Shown here: one piece after another, positions 25,101-32,593 of the stretch
Position numbering within the stretch: position 1 is the first letter of the stretch
Layout: every line of letters begins with the position of its first letter
From: Alphaproteobacteria bacterium
GTDB lineage: Bacteria; Pseudomonadota; Alphaproteobacteria; Rickettsiales; SXRF01
Assembly (NCBI GenBank): GCA_020054105.1
Contig: JAGVLW010000080.1
Coordinates: 1 to 34,405 of the forward strand
Length of the DNA stretch: 34,405 nucleotides
Reading direction: 5' to 3'
Position numbers and translations under genes: made by a program
The notes under the pieces: generated by a model
Seen by the model: the letters and a program-made list of their open reading frames with translations, nothing else
What the model was told of the DNA's origin: nothing
Database searches by the model: none

Positions 25101-25244
25101 GGAACTGGAGAATTGAAGAAATGAAGAATTGAAGAACAAAGAGGAAACCTCAATTCCTCAATTCCTCAATTCCTCAATTCCTCAATTCCTCAATTCCTCA
25201 ATTCCTCAATTCCTCAATTCCTCAATTCCTCAATTCCTCAATTC
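25101..25244. repeat. Octamer-array hairpin after tldD
   Basis: The right arm (25149-25244) is twelve exact tandem copies of CTCAATTC. The left arm (25103-25138) is four and a half degenerate copies of the complementary word GAATTGAA. This is the only site with an 8-base unit and the only one with perfect long tandem copies, so copy number probably varies between strains. Confidence 0.92.
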
Positions 25245-25250
25245 CCATTT

Positions 25251-25279
25251 ATGACAGTTTCATGACAGTTCAGTGACGG
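25251..25279. promoter_or_regulatory. Pho-box-like tandem half-sites
   Basis: ATGACAG, ATGACAG and GTGACGG start at 25251, 25262 and 25273, an exact 11-bp period; on the other strand this reads CTGTCAT-GAAA-CTGTCAT, close to the PhoB box. It is not next to an obvious -10 in the matching direction. Confidence 0.4.
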
Positions 25280-25314
25280 AACGATGAAGTTTGCGTTCCC
25301 CTAGACATTAGCGT

Positions 25315-25343
25315 TTGAACCCTGAGCATGATGAGGATAGGAT
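25315..25343 (+). promoter_or_regulatory. Candidate promoter for the small gene at 25387
   Basis: TTGAAC (25315-25320) and TAGGAT (25338-25343) with 17-nt spacing, 43 nt before the ATG at 25387. Confidence 0.35.
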
Positions 25344-25386
25344 GAATTTATAAGAAAAAAATATCTGATTGAACCAAGAGCAACGT

Positions 25387-25557
25387 ATGAGTCTTCCTAT
25401 GTTAGATGCCAGCGAATTGAACTTCAGCACTGCGGATTTAATAAGTGTATCGCATGTGGGCGGCAGCATGCCGCAATTTTCGGTCAGCCACGCTGATCGC
25501 GTTCAGGCGCAATCCACCGTTGGCAGCCTGGAACGCAGCGAAGAAAAATCCCTTTAA
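25387..25557 (+). CDS. Possible small protein, unknown
   Basis: A 56-codon frame beginning 'MSLPMLDASELNFSTADLISVSHVGG', polar, without signal peptide, membrane segment or cysteines. An ATG 18 nt upstream is an alternative start. The ribosome-binding site is poor (AAGAGC). Supported only by an upstream promoter-like sequence and balanced composition; it might be non-coding. Confidence 0.35.
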   Translation: MSLPMLDASELNFSTADLISVSHVGGSMPQFSVSHADRVQAQSTVGSLERSEEKSL

Positions 25558-25614
25558 ACAAGGGCTTCCTTCCGAAATTGTTGATTTCCTTATATTCTTG
25601 TCCCGGTTTAAGGG

Positions 25615-25643
25615 TTTACAATTTATACATTTTTGTGTAGTAT
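25615..25643 (+). promoter_or_regulatory. Candidate promoter for the gene at 25699
   Basis: TTTACA (25615-25620) and TAGTAT (25638-25643) with a 17-nt AT-rich spacer, 55 nt before the start codon. Confidence 0.45.
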
Positions 25644-25698
25644 ATAGGCTGAGTGAGTGTAAAAGCTTTCCTCGTTAGCAAGTGGCTGTCGCAAAAAT

Positions 25699-26055
25699 AT
25701 GTCAACCAAATGGAATTCTCAGGTCCTGAGTAAGAATGGGGCCGCCAACTTTGGCGATTTGCTCAAGGATGAATATTCCATCATCCTGCTCCAGGGCAAA
25801 AACGTCTTTGGCGATCTGATTTATTGTTACCTGAAAGTCGCCTATCCCGACGTCGAGCGCCTCCAGCTCGCGTTGCAAAGCAACCCGTCCTTCACCGCCA
25901 GCGACTACGGCACGGTGATCGCCGCCGGCAAGGGTACGCCGCCCGACAGCGTCAAATCCGAGATCGCCGCCACCTACCGCATGTTCGAAGAGCCGCGCGC
26001 CATGCGCCCGCCGCCGCCGCTTGGCGCCGAAAAAAAAGCCTGGGACGAATATTAG
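25699..26055 (+). CDS. Unknown conserved-looking protein upstream of lgt
   Basis: A 118-residue soluble protein with an ordered-looking first part ('FGDLLKDEYSIILLQGKNVFGDLIYCYLKV', strand-helix-like) and 'TASDYGTVIAAGKGTPPD' around residues 66-83, then a Pro-rich tail ('AMRPPPPLG'). I do not recognise a family. Its stop codon lies in the first bases of the heptamer hairpin preceding lgt. Codon use is like the housekeeping neighbours, so it is probably a resident gene. Confidence 0.65.
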   Translation: MSTKWNSQVLSKNGAANFGDLLKDEYSIILLQGKNVFGDLIYCYLKVAYPDVERLQLALQSNPSFTASDYGTVIAAGKGTPPDSVKSEIAATYRMFEEPRAMRPPPPLGAEKKAWDEY

Positions 26056-26124
26056 TCTTTAGTTGTAAGTCGTAAGTCGTTAGTAATAGCTTGGCTAAGG
26101 ACTAAAGACTAAGGACTAACGACT
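26054..26124. repeat. Heptamer-array hairpin in the lgt leader
   Basis: Left arm GTAAGTC/GTTAGTA-type words (26054-26086), right arm GACTAAA/GACTAAG/GACTAAC (26097-26124). It covers the stop codon of the preceding gene and ends 3 nt before the lgt ATG, leaving no room for a normal ribosome-binding site. Confidence 0.85.
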
Positions 26125-26127
26125 CCA

Positions 26128-26970
26128 ATGCTTTCCTTCCCCTCCATCGATCCCGTCGCCCTGCAGCTTGGCCCGCTTGCCATACGCTGGTATTCGCTAG
26201 CCTATATCGCCGGTATTCTGCTCGGCTGGTGGCTGATCCTCGCCGAGCATAAAAAACGGCCGCTGGCAAATCTCACCCGCAAAGCCATCGACGACATGGT
26301 GATGTATGCGGTGCTTGGCATCATCCTGGGCGGGCGCCTGGGCTACACGCTGTTTTACAAGCCCGGCTATTATCTCGAACATCCGCTGCAAATCCTGCAT
26401 GTCTGGGAAGGCGGCATGTCGTTTCATGGCGGGCTGGCCGGCTTCATCATCGCTTTCTATCTCTTCGCCCGCCGCCATAATATTTCATTTTTGGGACTCA
26501 TGGATTTGATGGCGGTCGCCGCGCCCATCGGCCTGTTCTTCGGCCGGGTCGCCAATTTCATCAATGGCGAGCTTTACGGCCGCGTCACCGATTCGCCGCT
26601 GGGCATGATTTTTCCCGGCGGCGGCTCCCTGCCCCGCCATCCCAGCCAGCTTTACGAAGCCGCGCTGGAAGGCATCGTATTATTTCTTCTGCTGCTCATA
26701 CTGCTCAAAACCACCAGGCTGCGCGAAAAAACCGGCATGTTGTCGGGCATCTTCATGAGCGGCTACGGCATCGCGCGCATCGTCTGCGAATATTTCCGCG
26801 AGCCGGACGCGTTCCTCGGCTACCTCATGCCCGGCATCACCATGGGCCAACTCCTGTCGCTGCCGGTGTTATTGATCGGGGTGTATCTTATCGCTCGAAA
26901 AAAGCCCTCCCCCCTTGGGGGGGAGGGTTGGGTGGGGGGTAATAATAACCGGGTGGGGGGTGAGAAATGA
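26128..26970 (+). CDS. lgt: Prolipoprotein diacylglyceryl transferase
   Basis: A 280-residue inner-membrane enzyme that attaches diacylglycerol from phosphatidylglycerol to the lipobox cysteine, the first step of lipoprotein maturation. The family marks are the 'SFHGGLAG' motif (H100-G101-G102), the signature 'GRVANFINGELYGR' (~139-152), 'HPSQLYEA' and 'EYFREPD'. About seven hydrophobic helices are seen. The last ~22 residues ('KPSPLGGEGWVGG' on) are translated palindromic repeat, beyond the final helix and so probably harmless. Lipoprotein substrates such as the one at 22140 would use it. Overlaps midA by 4 nt. Confidence 0.94.
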   Translation: MLSFPSIDPVALQLGPLAIRWYSLAYIAGILLGWWLILAEHKKRPLANLTRKAIDDMVMYAVLGIILGGRLGYTLFYKPGYYLEHPLQILHVWEGGMSFHGGLAGFIIAFYLFARRHNISFLGLMDLMAVAAPIGLFFGRVANFINGELYGRVTDSPLGMIFPGGGSLPRHPSQLYEAALEGIVLFLLLLILLKTTRLREKTGMLSGIFMSGYGIARIVCEYFREPDAFLGYLMPGITMGQLLSLPVLLIGVYLIARKKPSPLGGEGWVGGNNNRVGGEK

Positions 26971-27030
26971 TGCCGCCGGCAAATGGCCTCACCCCTCCCC
27001 CTAACCCCCTCCCTCAAGGGGAGGGGGAAT
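26906..27030. repeat. Palindromic C/G-rich element across the lgt/midA junction
   Basis: Two G/C-rich palindromic parts (CCTCCCCCC...GGGGGGAGG type near 26908-26928 and CCCTCCCTCAAGGGGAGGGG near 27007-27027) with a spacer holding the lgt stop and the midA start. It encodes the C-terminus of Lgt and the first ~20 residues of MidA ('TPPPNPLPQGEGE'). Same family as the element in mutS. Confidence 0.85.
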
Positions 27031-28094
27031 TAGAGCGTATCATCAAAGACCGCATCGCCGCCGCCGGCCCGATCAGCGTCGCCGACTATATGGAGCTGGC
27101 GCTCACCCACCCGGAATTCGGCTATTACATGCGCCGCGACCCGCTGGGCGCCCAGGGCGACTTCACCACCTCGCCGGAAATCTCGCAGATATTCGGCGAG
27201 CTGGCCGGGCTGTGGCTGGCGCGCCAATGGGAAGTGATGGGCAAGCCAAAAGCCGCGCTCATCGAGCTTGGCCCCGGTCGCGGCACGCTGATGGCCGATG
27301 CGCTGCGCGCCAGCAAGAAAATCAACGGGTTCCACGACGCCATCAGCGTGCATCTGGTCGAAAAAAGCCCGGTGCTCAAACAAAAGCAATGGCACACGCT
27401 CGCCGGAAAACATAACCGCATCGAATGGCACGAAACGTTGGACGACCTGCCCGACATGCCCTGGCTGCTCATCGCCAACGAGTTTTTCGACGCGCTGCCG
27501 ATACGGCAGTTCGTCTATCAAAAAGATGCCTGGCATGAGCGCATGGTGGGTGTGGAAGATGACCACTTAGCATTCGTCATCCCGGCGAAAGCCGGGATCC
27601 AGCTACCCTTTCCTCTGGACTCCGGCCAACGCCTGGATAACGACGCAATCGTCGAACATTGCCAACCCGCGCTCAGCATCACGACACGCATCGCCTCGCA
27701 TCTTAGCGCGCAGGGCGGCGCGGCGCTGGTCATCGATTACGGCTACGCGCAAGGCAAGGGCGATACGCTGCAGGCCATGCACCGACATTCCTATCACGAC
27801 ACGCTGAAAAATCCCGGCGAGGCCGACTTGACCGCCCATGTCGATTTCGCGGCGCTGGCGCAGGCGGCCCTACAGGCGGGCGCGAAAACGTTCGGCCCGG
27901 AACCGCAGGGAAGATTCCTGATGAAGATCGGCGCCGGCGTGCGCGTGCAAAAACTCTGCGCGCAGGCCGACAGCGAGCAAAGCGCCGCGCTCATTTCCGG
28001 GCTCGAGCGCCTCGCCTCGCCCGACAAGATGGGCGATCTGTTCAAAGTCATGGCGATCGCCGCCGCCGACCATCCGAAGCCGGAGGGGTTTTAA
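26967..28094 (+). CDS. SAM-dependent methyltransferase, MidA/NDUFAF7 family
   Basis: A 375-residue class I methyltransferase. The human member NDUFAF7 dimethylates an arginine of complex I subunit NDUFS2, so a role in complex I assembly is likely. Seen: 'SVADYMELALTHPEFGYYMRRDPLG', 'GDFTTSPEISQIFGEL', the SAM motif 'IELGPGRGTL' and 'LLIANEFFDALPIRQF'. Two repeat insertions mark it: the first ~20 residues come from the lgt-border element, and residues ~203-226 ('FVIPAKAGIQLPFPLD') from another palindromic element in a surface loop. The true native start is uncertain. Overlaps pgeF by 1 nt. Confidence 0.9.
   Translation: MMPPANGLTPPPNPLPQGEGELERIIKDRIAAAGPISVADYMELALTHPEFGYYMRRDPLGAQGDFTTSPEISQIFGELAGLWLARQWEVMGKPKAALIELGPGRGTLMADALRASKKINGFHDAISVHLVEKSPVLKQKQWHTLAGKHNRIEWHETLDDLPDMPWLLIANEFFDALPIRQFVYQKDAWHERMVGVEDDHLAFVIPAKAGIQLPFPLDSGQRLDNDAIVEHCQPALSITTRIASHLSAQGGAALVIDYGYAQGKGDTLQAMHRHSYHDTLKNPGEADLTAHVDFAALAQAALQAGAKTFGPEPQGRFLMKIGAGVRVQKLCAQADSEQSAALISGLERLASPDKMGDLFKVMAIAAADHPKPEGF
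27575..27645. repeat. Palindromic 'VIPAKAGIQ' element inside midA
   Basis: The left part has the hairpin CCCGGC-GAAA-GCCGGG (27581-27596) preceded by GTCAT, the usual start of the dispersed element; the right half (to ~27645) is degenerate, so the copy is old. It keeps the reading frame. Confidence 0.8.
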
Positions 28095-28876
28095 TGCACC
28101 TGCTCTGCCCCGACCTCGCCGCGCTGCCAAACATCCGCCACGGTTTTTTCACCCGCCAGGGCGGCGTAAGCGTGGGGCTGTATGCCTCGCTCAATTGCGG
28201 CCCCGGCTCCGGCGACGCGCCCGAGAAAGTCTTCGCCAACCGCGCCATCGTCGCAGGCACGCTGGGCGCCGCCCCCGGCGCGCTGGTCACTGCCCATCAA
28301 ATTCACAGCAACCGCGCCGTCATTGTCGAGAAGCCCTGGACGCATAAAGACGCGCCGCAGGCCGATGCGCTGGTCACCAACCGGCCCGGCATTGCGCTTG
28401 GCGTGCTTACCGCCGATTGCCTGCCGATTTTACTCGCCGATAATGAACGAAAAATCATCGCCGCCGCCCATGCCGGCTGGAAGGGCGCGTTCGACGGCAT
28501 CATCGAGGCGACCGTCGAGGCGATGCGAAAGCTCGGCGCCAACAGCGAATCGATTACCGCCGCCATCGGCCCGGGCATCGCACAGCATTCCTACGAGGTC
28601 GGGCCGGAATTTTTCGGGCGCTTCATGCAGCGCGATATGCTGAATCGCGATTGTTTCTTACCGGCACTACGGCAAGATCATCACCTCTTCGACCTCAAAG
28701 CCTACGCAAAAAAACGCCTGCAAAGCGCCGGCGTTTTTCAGGTAACTGTTTTAGAGAATGACACCTGCGCCGAAGAGGAAAAATTCTTCAGCTGGCGACG
28801 CACCTGCCTTCGCAAAGAAAAATCCTACGGCAGGCAGATTTCGGCGATTATGATAAAAAATTCCCCAAACACATAG
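28094..28876 (+). CDS. pgeF: Peptidoglycan editing factor PgeF (YfiH/DUF152, purine nucleoside phosphorylase-like)
   Basis: A 260-residue laccase-domain protein. E. coli YfiH (PgeF) is a cytoplasmic quality-control enzyme acting on wrongly built UDP-MurNAc-dipeptide; human FAMIN/LACC1 relatives act on purine nucleosides. The zinc triad is present: H71 ('AHQIHS'), C109 ('TADCLPILLAD') and H126 ('AHAGWKGAF'), with 'GPGIAQHSYEVG' further on. It begins within the midA stop (TAATG), so it is translated with it. Length is normal. Confidence 0.92.
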   Translation: MHLLCPDLAALPNIRHGFFTRQGGVSVGLYASLNCGPGSGDAPEKVFANRAIVAGTLGAAPGALVTAHQIHSNRAVIVEKPWTHKDAPQADALVTNRPGIALGVLTADCLPILLADNERKIIAAAHAGWKGAFDGIIEATVEAMRKLGANSESITAAIGPGIAQHSYEVGPEFFGRFMQRDMLNRDCFLPALRQDHHLFDLKAYAKKRLQSAGVFQVTVLENDTCAEEEKFFSWRRTCLRKEKSYGRQISAIMIKNSPNT

Positions 28877-28952
28877 CTGCGCTGGCTTCAAACAATTTCT
28901 TAAATAATTTGTCTGGAAAGCCTGACAAATAGTGAGGATAAATATTACAACC

Positions 28953-29237
28953 TCACCATCCGGCACAGCTTCCCCTAACAGTCAACTGAGCGGCCGAGTC
29001 ATGCGACCAGCCACATCTTGTCATGAGACAACGGGCCAGGGCATTACAAAGAGCGATGTCAAAATCCTCGCCATATCGGCCATCGAACAGGTCAATTATA
29101 GGCATCCATGCATGGAAACAATTATTTGAACAAACGTCACCCCAATCAGAATCATCTTGCGCCGCCATCGCCGGCGCGCTGAAGGACCCCAGGCCCAGCA
29201 AAACAATGGCGGTCAGCATATACGTATAATGTTTCAT
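28953..29237 (-). CDS. Small secreted cysteine-rich protein (paralogue 1)
   Basis: A 94-residue protein with a signal peptide (cleavage expected after AMA, residue ~25) and a ~69-residue mature part. The six cysteines follow C-x3-C, then 'AWMPIID', then C-x5-C-x4-CG, and a last C near the end ('RGSCAGW'). The gene at 29474 has the same layout. Likely three disulfide bonds in the periplasm or outside the cell. Last of three genes read in one direction. Role unknown: a toxin-like, adhesion or predation peptide is possible but unproven. Confidence 0.75.
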   Translation of the reverse strand: MKHYTYMLTAIVLLGLGSFSAPAMAAQDDSDWGDVCSNNCFHAWMPIIDLFDGRYGEDFDIALCNALARCLMTRCGWSHDSAAQLTVRGSCAGW

Positions 29238-29245
29238 AGAATTTC

Positions 29246-29458
29246 CTAATTACCCATTTCGCTCGGCAACACCATCGGCCCAGAAAGCGGCGCATCGGGC
29301 ACGGCAGGCGGGCGCGGGCGTGGCGGTATGGTCGGTCGCGGTGGAGTGACGATGATGCCTCCCGGCTTGTGGATGTAGCTGGCAGACGCATCGGCGACGC
29401 CAAAACCCAGCCCACCCGCCATCGCCAATACCGCCAAACTAACTATTGCTTTTTTCAT
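29246..29458 (-). CDS. Small secreted proline-rich protein
   Basis: A 70-residue protein whose first ten residues (MKKAIVSLAV) equal those of the gene at 29474; the signal peptide probably ends near 'ADASA'. The mature ~44 residues are Pro-rich and basic ('TPPRPTIPPRPRPPAVP'), extended rather than folded, with no cysteine. It lies between the two Cys-rich paralogues (8 and 15 nt gaps), so the three are one transcription unit. It may be a linker, scaffold or cell-wall-binding partner of its neighbours; unknown. Confidence 0.7.
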   Translation of the reverse strand: MKKAIVSLAVLAMAGGLGFGVADASASYIHKPGGIIVTPPRPTIPPRPRPPAVPDAPLSGPMVLPSEMGN

Positions 29459-29473
29459 TGGTTCTAGCCTTAA

Positions 29474-29746
29474 TTACCGTACACAGTTCACGCCGTGAGT
29501 ATACGTAGCAGCTTCTTCAAATGACATACCGCATCTCATGAAGCAGCCAGCCTGGAGCCGACAAAGAGTGAAGAAAAAGTCTGTACTCAAGTAACCTAGC
29601 TCATCAATTATGGGCATCCATGTATCACGACAACCACTTAGACACCCCGTATACTCATCATACTCCTTCTGCGTCGTCGCCGACGCGCTGAACGAGCCCA
29701 GGCCGACCATTGTTAACACCGCCAAACTAACTATTGCTTTTTTCAT
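29474..29746 (-). CDS. Small secreted cysteine-rich protein (paralogue 2)
   Basis: A 90-residue protein with signal peptide (~1-23, ending SASA) and a strong ribosome-binding site (GGAGGAG). The mature part repeats the pattern of the gene at 28953: C-x3-C, 'TWMPIIDELG', C-x5-C-x3-CG and a final C ('HGVNCVR'). Identity between paralogues is concentrated at WMPIID and the cysteines, which suggests the fold matters and surfaces diverged. First gene of the unit, facing away from ilvE. Confidence 0.75.
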   Translation of the reverse strand: MKKAIVSLAVLTMVGLGSFSASATTQKEYDEYTGCLSGCRDTWMPIIDELGYLSTDFFFTLCRLQAGCFMRCGMSFEEAATYTHGVNCVR

Positions 29747-29870
29747 AACTCTCCTCCTATAAACTCTGCTTATATTCTAAGCGATACTGGCGGCGCATAA
29801 CAGTGAAGCTTAGGTTACGAAACGATGGCGGAATGATGACAAAAAGGTTAATTTCTATTAATGGATTTCT

Positions 29871-30743
29871 ATGGCCCTGATTCCCTTTGACGATCGCGAC
29901 GGTGTTATCTGGTTTGACGGCAAGCTGGTGCCCTGGCGCGAGGCCAAGCTGCACGTGCTCACCCACGGGCTGCATTACGGCTCCTGCGTGTTCGAGGGCG
30001 AGCGGGCGTATGGCGGCAAAATCTTCAAGTCGCGCCAGCATAGCGAGCGGCTGCACCAGTCGGCCAAGCTGATCGGCTTCGAGATTCCCTACAGCATCGA
30101 CCAGATCGAGGCGGCCAAGCAGGAAGTGCTGAAAGCGCAGAACGTCGTCGACGGCTATTTCCGCCCGGTCGCCTGGCGCGGCAGCGAGGTGATGGCCATC
30201 GGCGCGCAGGCCGCCAAGATCCATGTGGCAATCGCCGCCTGGGACTGGCCGGCCTATTTCAAAGGCAACGCCAAGGAAAAGGGCCTGCGGCTCCAATACG
30301 CCAAATGGTCGCGCCCGGCGCCCAACACCGCGCCGACCGCCAGCAAAGCCGCCGGGCTTTACATGATCTGCACCATGAGCAAACACACCGCCGAAAGCGA
30401 AAGCTACGACGATGCGCTCATGCTCGATTACCGCGGCTTCATCGCCGAGGCCACCGGCGCCAATCTGTTTTTCGTCATCGACGGTAAGCTGCACACGCCC
30501 AAGCCCGACTGTTTCCTCGACGGCATCACGCGGCGCACGGCGATGGAGCTGGCGCGCGCAAACGGCATCGAGGTGATCGAGCGTCACATCAAGCCGGAAG
30601 AGCTAAAAGATGTCTCGGAAACCTTCCTCACCGGCACGGCGGCGGAGCTCACCCCCATCGGCCAGATCGGCGAGCAGCAATTCTCCGTCGGCCCGATGAC
30701 CAAAAAGCTGATGGCGGCGTATAGCGAAGCGGTAAGAAAATAA
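29871..30743 (+). CDS. ilvE: Branched-chain-amino-acid aminotransferase
   Basis: A 290-residue fold-type IV PLP enzyme that makes and breaks leucine, isoleucine and valine. The PLP lysine is K159 ('APTASKAAGLY'), with 'AEATGANLF' (E193) and 'LTGTAAELTPI' downstream as in BCATs. A D-alanine aminotransferase or 4-amino-4-deoxychorismate lyase is less likely because of the 'HGLHYGSCVFEGERAY' N-terminal pattern. The ribosome-binding site is weak and ~20 nt away. Stands alone, convergent to pgsA. Confidence 0.93.
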   Translation: MALIPFDDRDGVIWFDGKLVPWREAKLHVLTHGLHYGSCVFEGERAYGGKIFKSRQHSERLHQSAKLIGFEIPYSIDQIEAAKQEVLKAQNVVDGYFRPVAWRGSEVMAIGAQAAKIHVAIAAWDWPAYFKGNAKEKGLRLQYAKWSRPAPNTAPTASKAAGLYMICTMSKHTAESESYDDALMLDYRGFIAEATGANLFFVIDGKLHTPKPDCFLDGITRRTAMELARANGIEVIERHIKPEELKDVSETFLTGTAAELTPIGQIGEQQFSVGPMTKKLMAAYSEAVRK

Positions 30744-30749
30744 ATATTA

Positions 30750-31310
30750 CTACAAATGCTTCCAGCCGGTCTTGACGTAAGCATAGCCGGTCACCAGCGT
30801 CAGCGCGGCAGCAAGCCACAGGAAAATACGCCCGAGTAGATCGGCATGCAGCCAGGCCGGGCCGCCGACGCCCAGCAGCAGCAAAAAAATCGCCACCATC
30901 TGCATGGCGGTTTTCCATTTCGCGAGTTTCGACACCGGCATGCCGATGCGCACCTCGGCTAAAAATTCGCGCAGGCCCGACACGAGAATCTCGCGGCAGA
31001 CGATGGCAATCGCCGGGATGATGTCGGCGCGCGTCGCATCGTCGGTATTGGATTGCACCAGCAGCAGAAGCGCCGTCGCCACCAATAGCTTATCGGCGAT
31101 GGGATCGAGGAATTTTCCGACATTCGACTGCGCGTCCCATATGCGCGCGACATAACCGTCGAGCCAGTCGGTGATGCCGGCAAGCAGAAACAACCCCGCC
31201 GACAGCCAATAGCCCCAATCGCCTTTCAGAAAAAATACCATGATGAGCGCCGGAATCACCGCGATGCGCAGATAGGTGAGATAATTCGGTAGGTTTTTGC
31301 GTAGGTTCAT
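30750..31310 (-). CDS. pgsA: CDP-diacylglycerol-glycerol-3-phosphate 3-phosphatidyltransferase
   Basis: A 186-residue inner-membrane enzyme making phosphatidylglycerol phosphate, the precursor of phosphatidylglycerol (also the lipid donor for Lgt). The CDP-alcohol phosphotransferase motif is exact: D51-G52-x2-A55-R56-x8-G65-x3-D69-x3-D73. Hydrophobic helices flank it. The 5' side is a heptamer hairpin that separates it from cysA. Confidence 0.95.
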   Translation of the reverse strand: MNLRKNLPNYLTYLRIAVIPALIMVFFLKGDWGYWLSAGLFLLAGITDWLDGYVARIWDAQSNVGKFLDPIADKLLVATALLLLVQSNTDDATRADIIPAIAIVCREILVSGLREFLAEVRIGMPVSKLAKWKTAMQMVAIFLLLLGVGGPAWLHADLLGRIFLWLAAALTLVTGYAYVKTGWKHL

Positions 31311-31315
31311 AAATC

Positions 31316-31384
31316 ACCGGGTTACAGGTAACGGACAACAGGTAACAGAAATAATCCGTTACCCGTCATCTGTCACCTGTTACC
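31316..31384. repeat. Heptamer-array hairpin between cysA and pgsA
   Basis: Left arm AGGTAAC/GGACAAC/AGGTAAC-type words (31326-31348), right arm CCGTTAC/CCGTCAT/CTGTCAC/CTGTTAC (31356-31383). Same word family as at 2022-2084. It touches the stop codon of cysA. Confidence 0.85.
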
Positions 31385-32593
31385 TCACTCGAATACCTTC
31401 ACCTCTTTCGGGCGCACGAAAATATCGTCGTGCTTGCGGATTGCCAGCGAATCCAGAATCGTTTTTGGCACTTCCGCCTGTAAAATCAAGCCGTTTTTGC
31501 GCCGCATCTCGAGGCGGGCCAGCGCGCCGGCCGGGTTGACATGGATGACGCGCGCCGGAATATATTCATGTAAATCATCGGGTTCCTTGGCAATATACAT
31601 TTCGTGCGGGCGGCAGAACACGCGCACCGGCGTGCCGCGCGCCGCCAGCTGGGCGCGCATTTGCTGGCGCGCCTGCACCGACGACTTCAGGGCGACCGGG
31701 CTCTTGCCGCTTCCGGGGATGAATTTGCGCACCAGCCCGCCGATTTCCGGGTAGCGCGACAGCCAGCCGGTGGCCTGCGCCGGCGGCGGCGATGGCGATG
31801 GCGGCGCTTCCCATAAATCGTCCTCGGCCAGATGCAAATCACCCTTCTCGTCTTTCCAGCCGGCGAATTCGTTGTAGTTGCCGAGGAAGTCGTAAACGAA
31901 GCCGTTATCCGGCCGGTGATAGACCGCTTCCGGCGTGCCCACCTGCTCGATCTGGCCGTGATTCATCACCACCACGCGGTCGGCTACTTCCATCGCCTCT
32001 TCCTGGTCGTGGGTGACGAACAAGGTGGTGACGTGGATTTCCTCATGCAGCCGGCGCAGCCAGCGCCGCAGCTCGCCGCGCACCTTCGCATCGAGCGCGC
32101 CGAACGGCTCGTCGAGCAGCAGCAGCTTCGGCTCCACCGCCAGCGAGCGCGCCAGCGCCACGCGCTGCCGCTGGCCGCCGGAAAGCTGGCTGGGATAGCG
32201 GTCGTAAAACTGCTCGAGATGCACAAGCCTAAGCAGCGTCATCACCCGCTCGTGGATCTGCTCAGGCGACGGCCGCTGCGCTTTTGGCCGCACGCGCAGG
32301 CCGAACGCCACGTTGTCGAACACCGTCATGTGTTTAAACAGCGCGTAATGCTGGAAAACGAAACCGACGCGGCGGTCCTTGGCGTGGGTGTCGCCGGTAT
32401 CGATGCCGTCGATCGTTACGGTACCGGAATCAGCGAAATCCAGCCCGGCGATGATGCGAAGCAGCGTCGTCTTGCCGGAGCCGGACGGCCCGAGCAGCGC
32501 CACCAGCTCGCCCGATTCGACGCGCAGGCTCAAATCGTTTAGCGCCTTAAAGCTGCCGAATTCCTTGCGGATATTTTTTACTTCGATGGTCAT
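31385..32593 (-). CDS. cysA: Sulfate/thiosulfate ABC transporter ATP-binding protein
   Basis: A 402-residue ATPase powering sulfate import through CysTW. The Walker A is 'GPSGSGKTT' (~35-43), the signature 'LSGGQ' (137-141) and the Walker B 'LLLLDEP' (D161). The C-terminal ~60 residues form the usual sulfate-transporter regulatory part. It is about 40 residues longer than typical CysA because of a Pro/Ser-rich insertion ('[10 protein letters not shown]') and basic stretch around residues 260-320. It overlaps cysW by 4 nt and is translated after it. Confidence 0.93.
   Translation of the reverse strand: MTIEVKNIRKEFGSFKALNDLSLRVESGELVALLGPSGSGKTTLLRIIAGLDFADSGTVTIDGIDTGDTHAKDRRVGFVFQHYALFKHMTVFDNVAFGLRVRPKAQRPSPEQIHERVMTLLRLVHLEQFYDRYPSQLSGGQRQRVALARSLAVEPKLLLLDEPFGALDAKVRGELRRWLRRLHEEIHVTTLFVTHDQEEAMEVADRVVVMNHGQIEQVGTPEAVYHRPDNGFVYDFLGNYNEFAGWKDEKGDLHLAEDDLWEAPPSPSPPPAQATGWLSRYPEIGGLVRKFIPGSGKSPVALKSSVQARQQMRAQLAARGTPVRVFCRPHEMYIAKEPDDLHEYIPARVIHVNPAGALARLEMRRKNGLILQAEVPKTILDSLAIRKHDDIFVRPKEVKVFE

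Noticed and set aside
25149..25244. CRISPR array
   Set aside because: Units are 8-base tandem copies without spacers.
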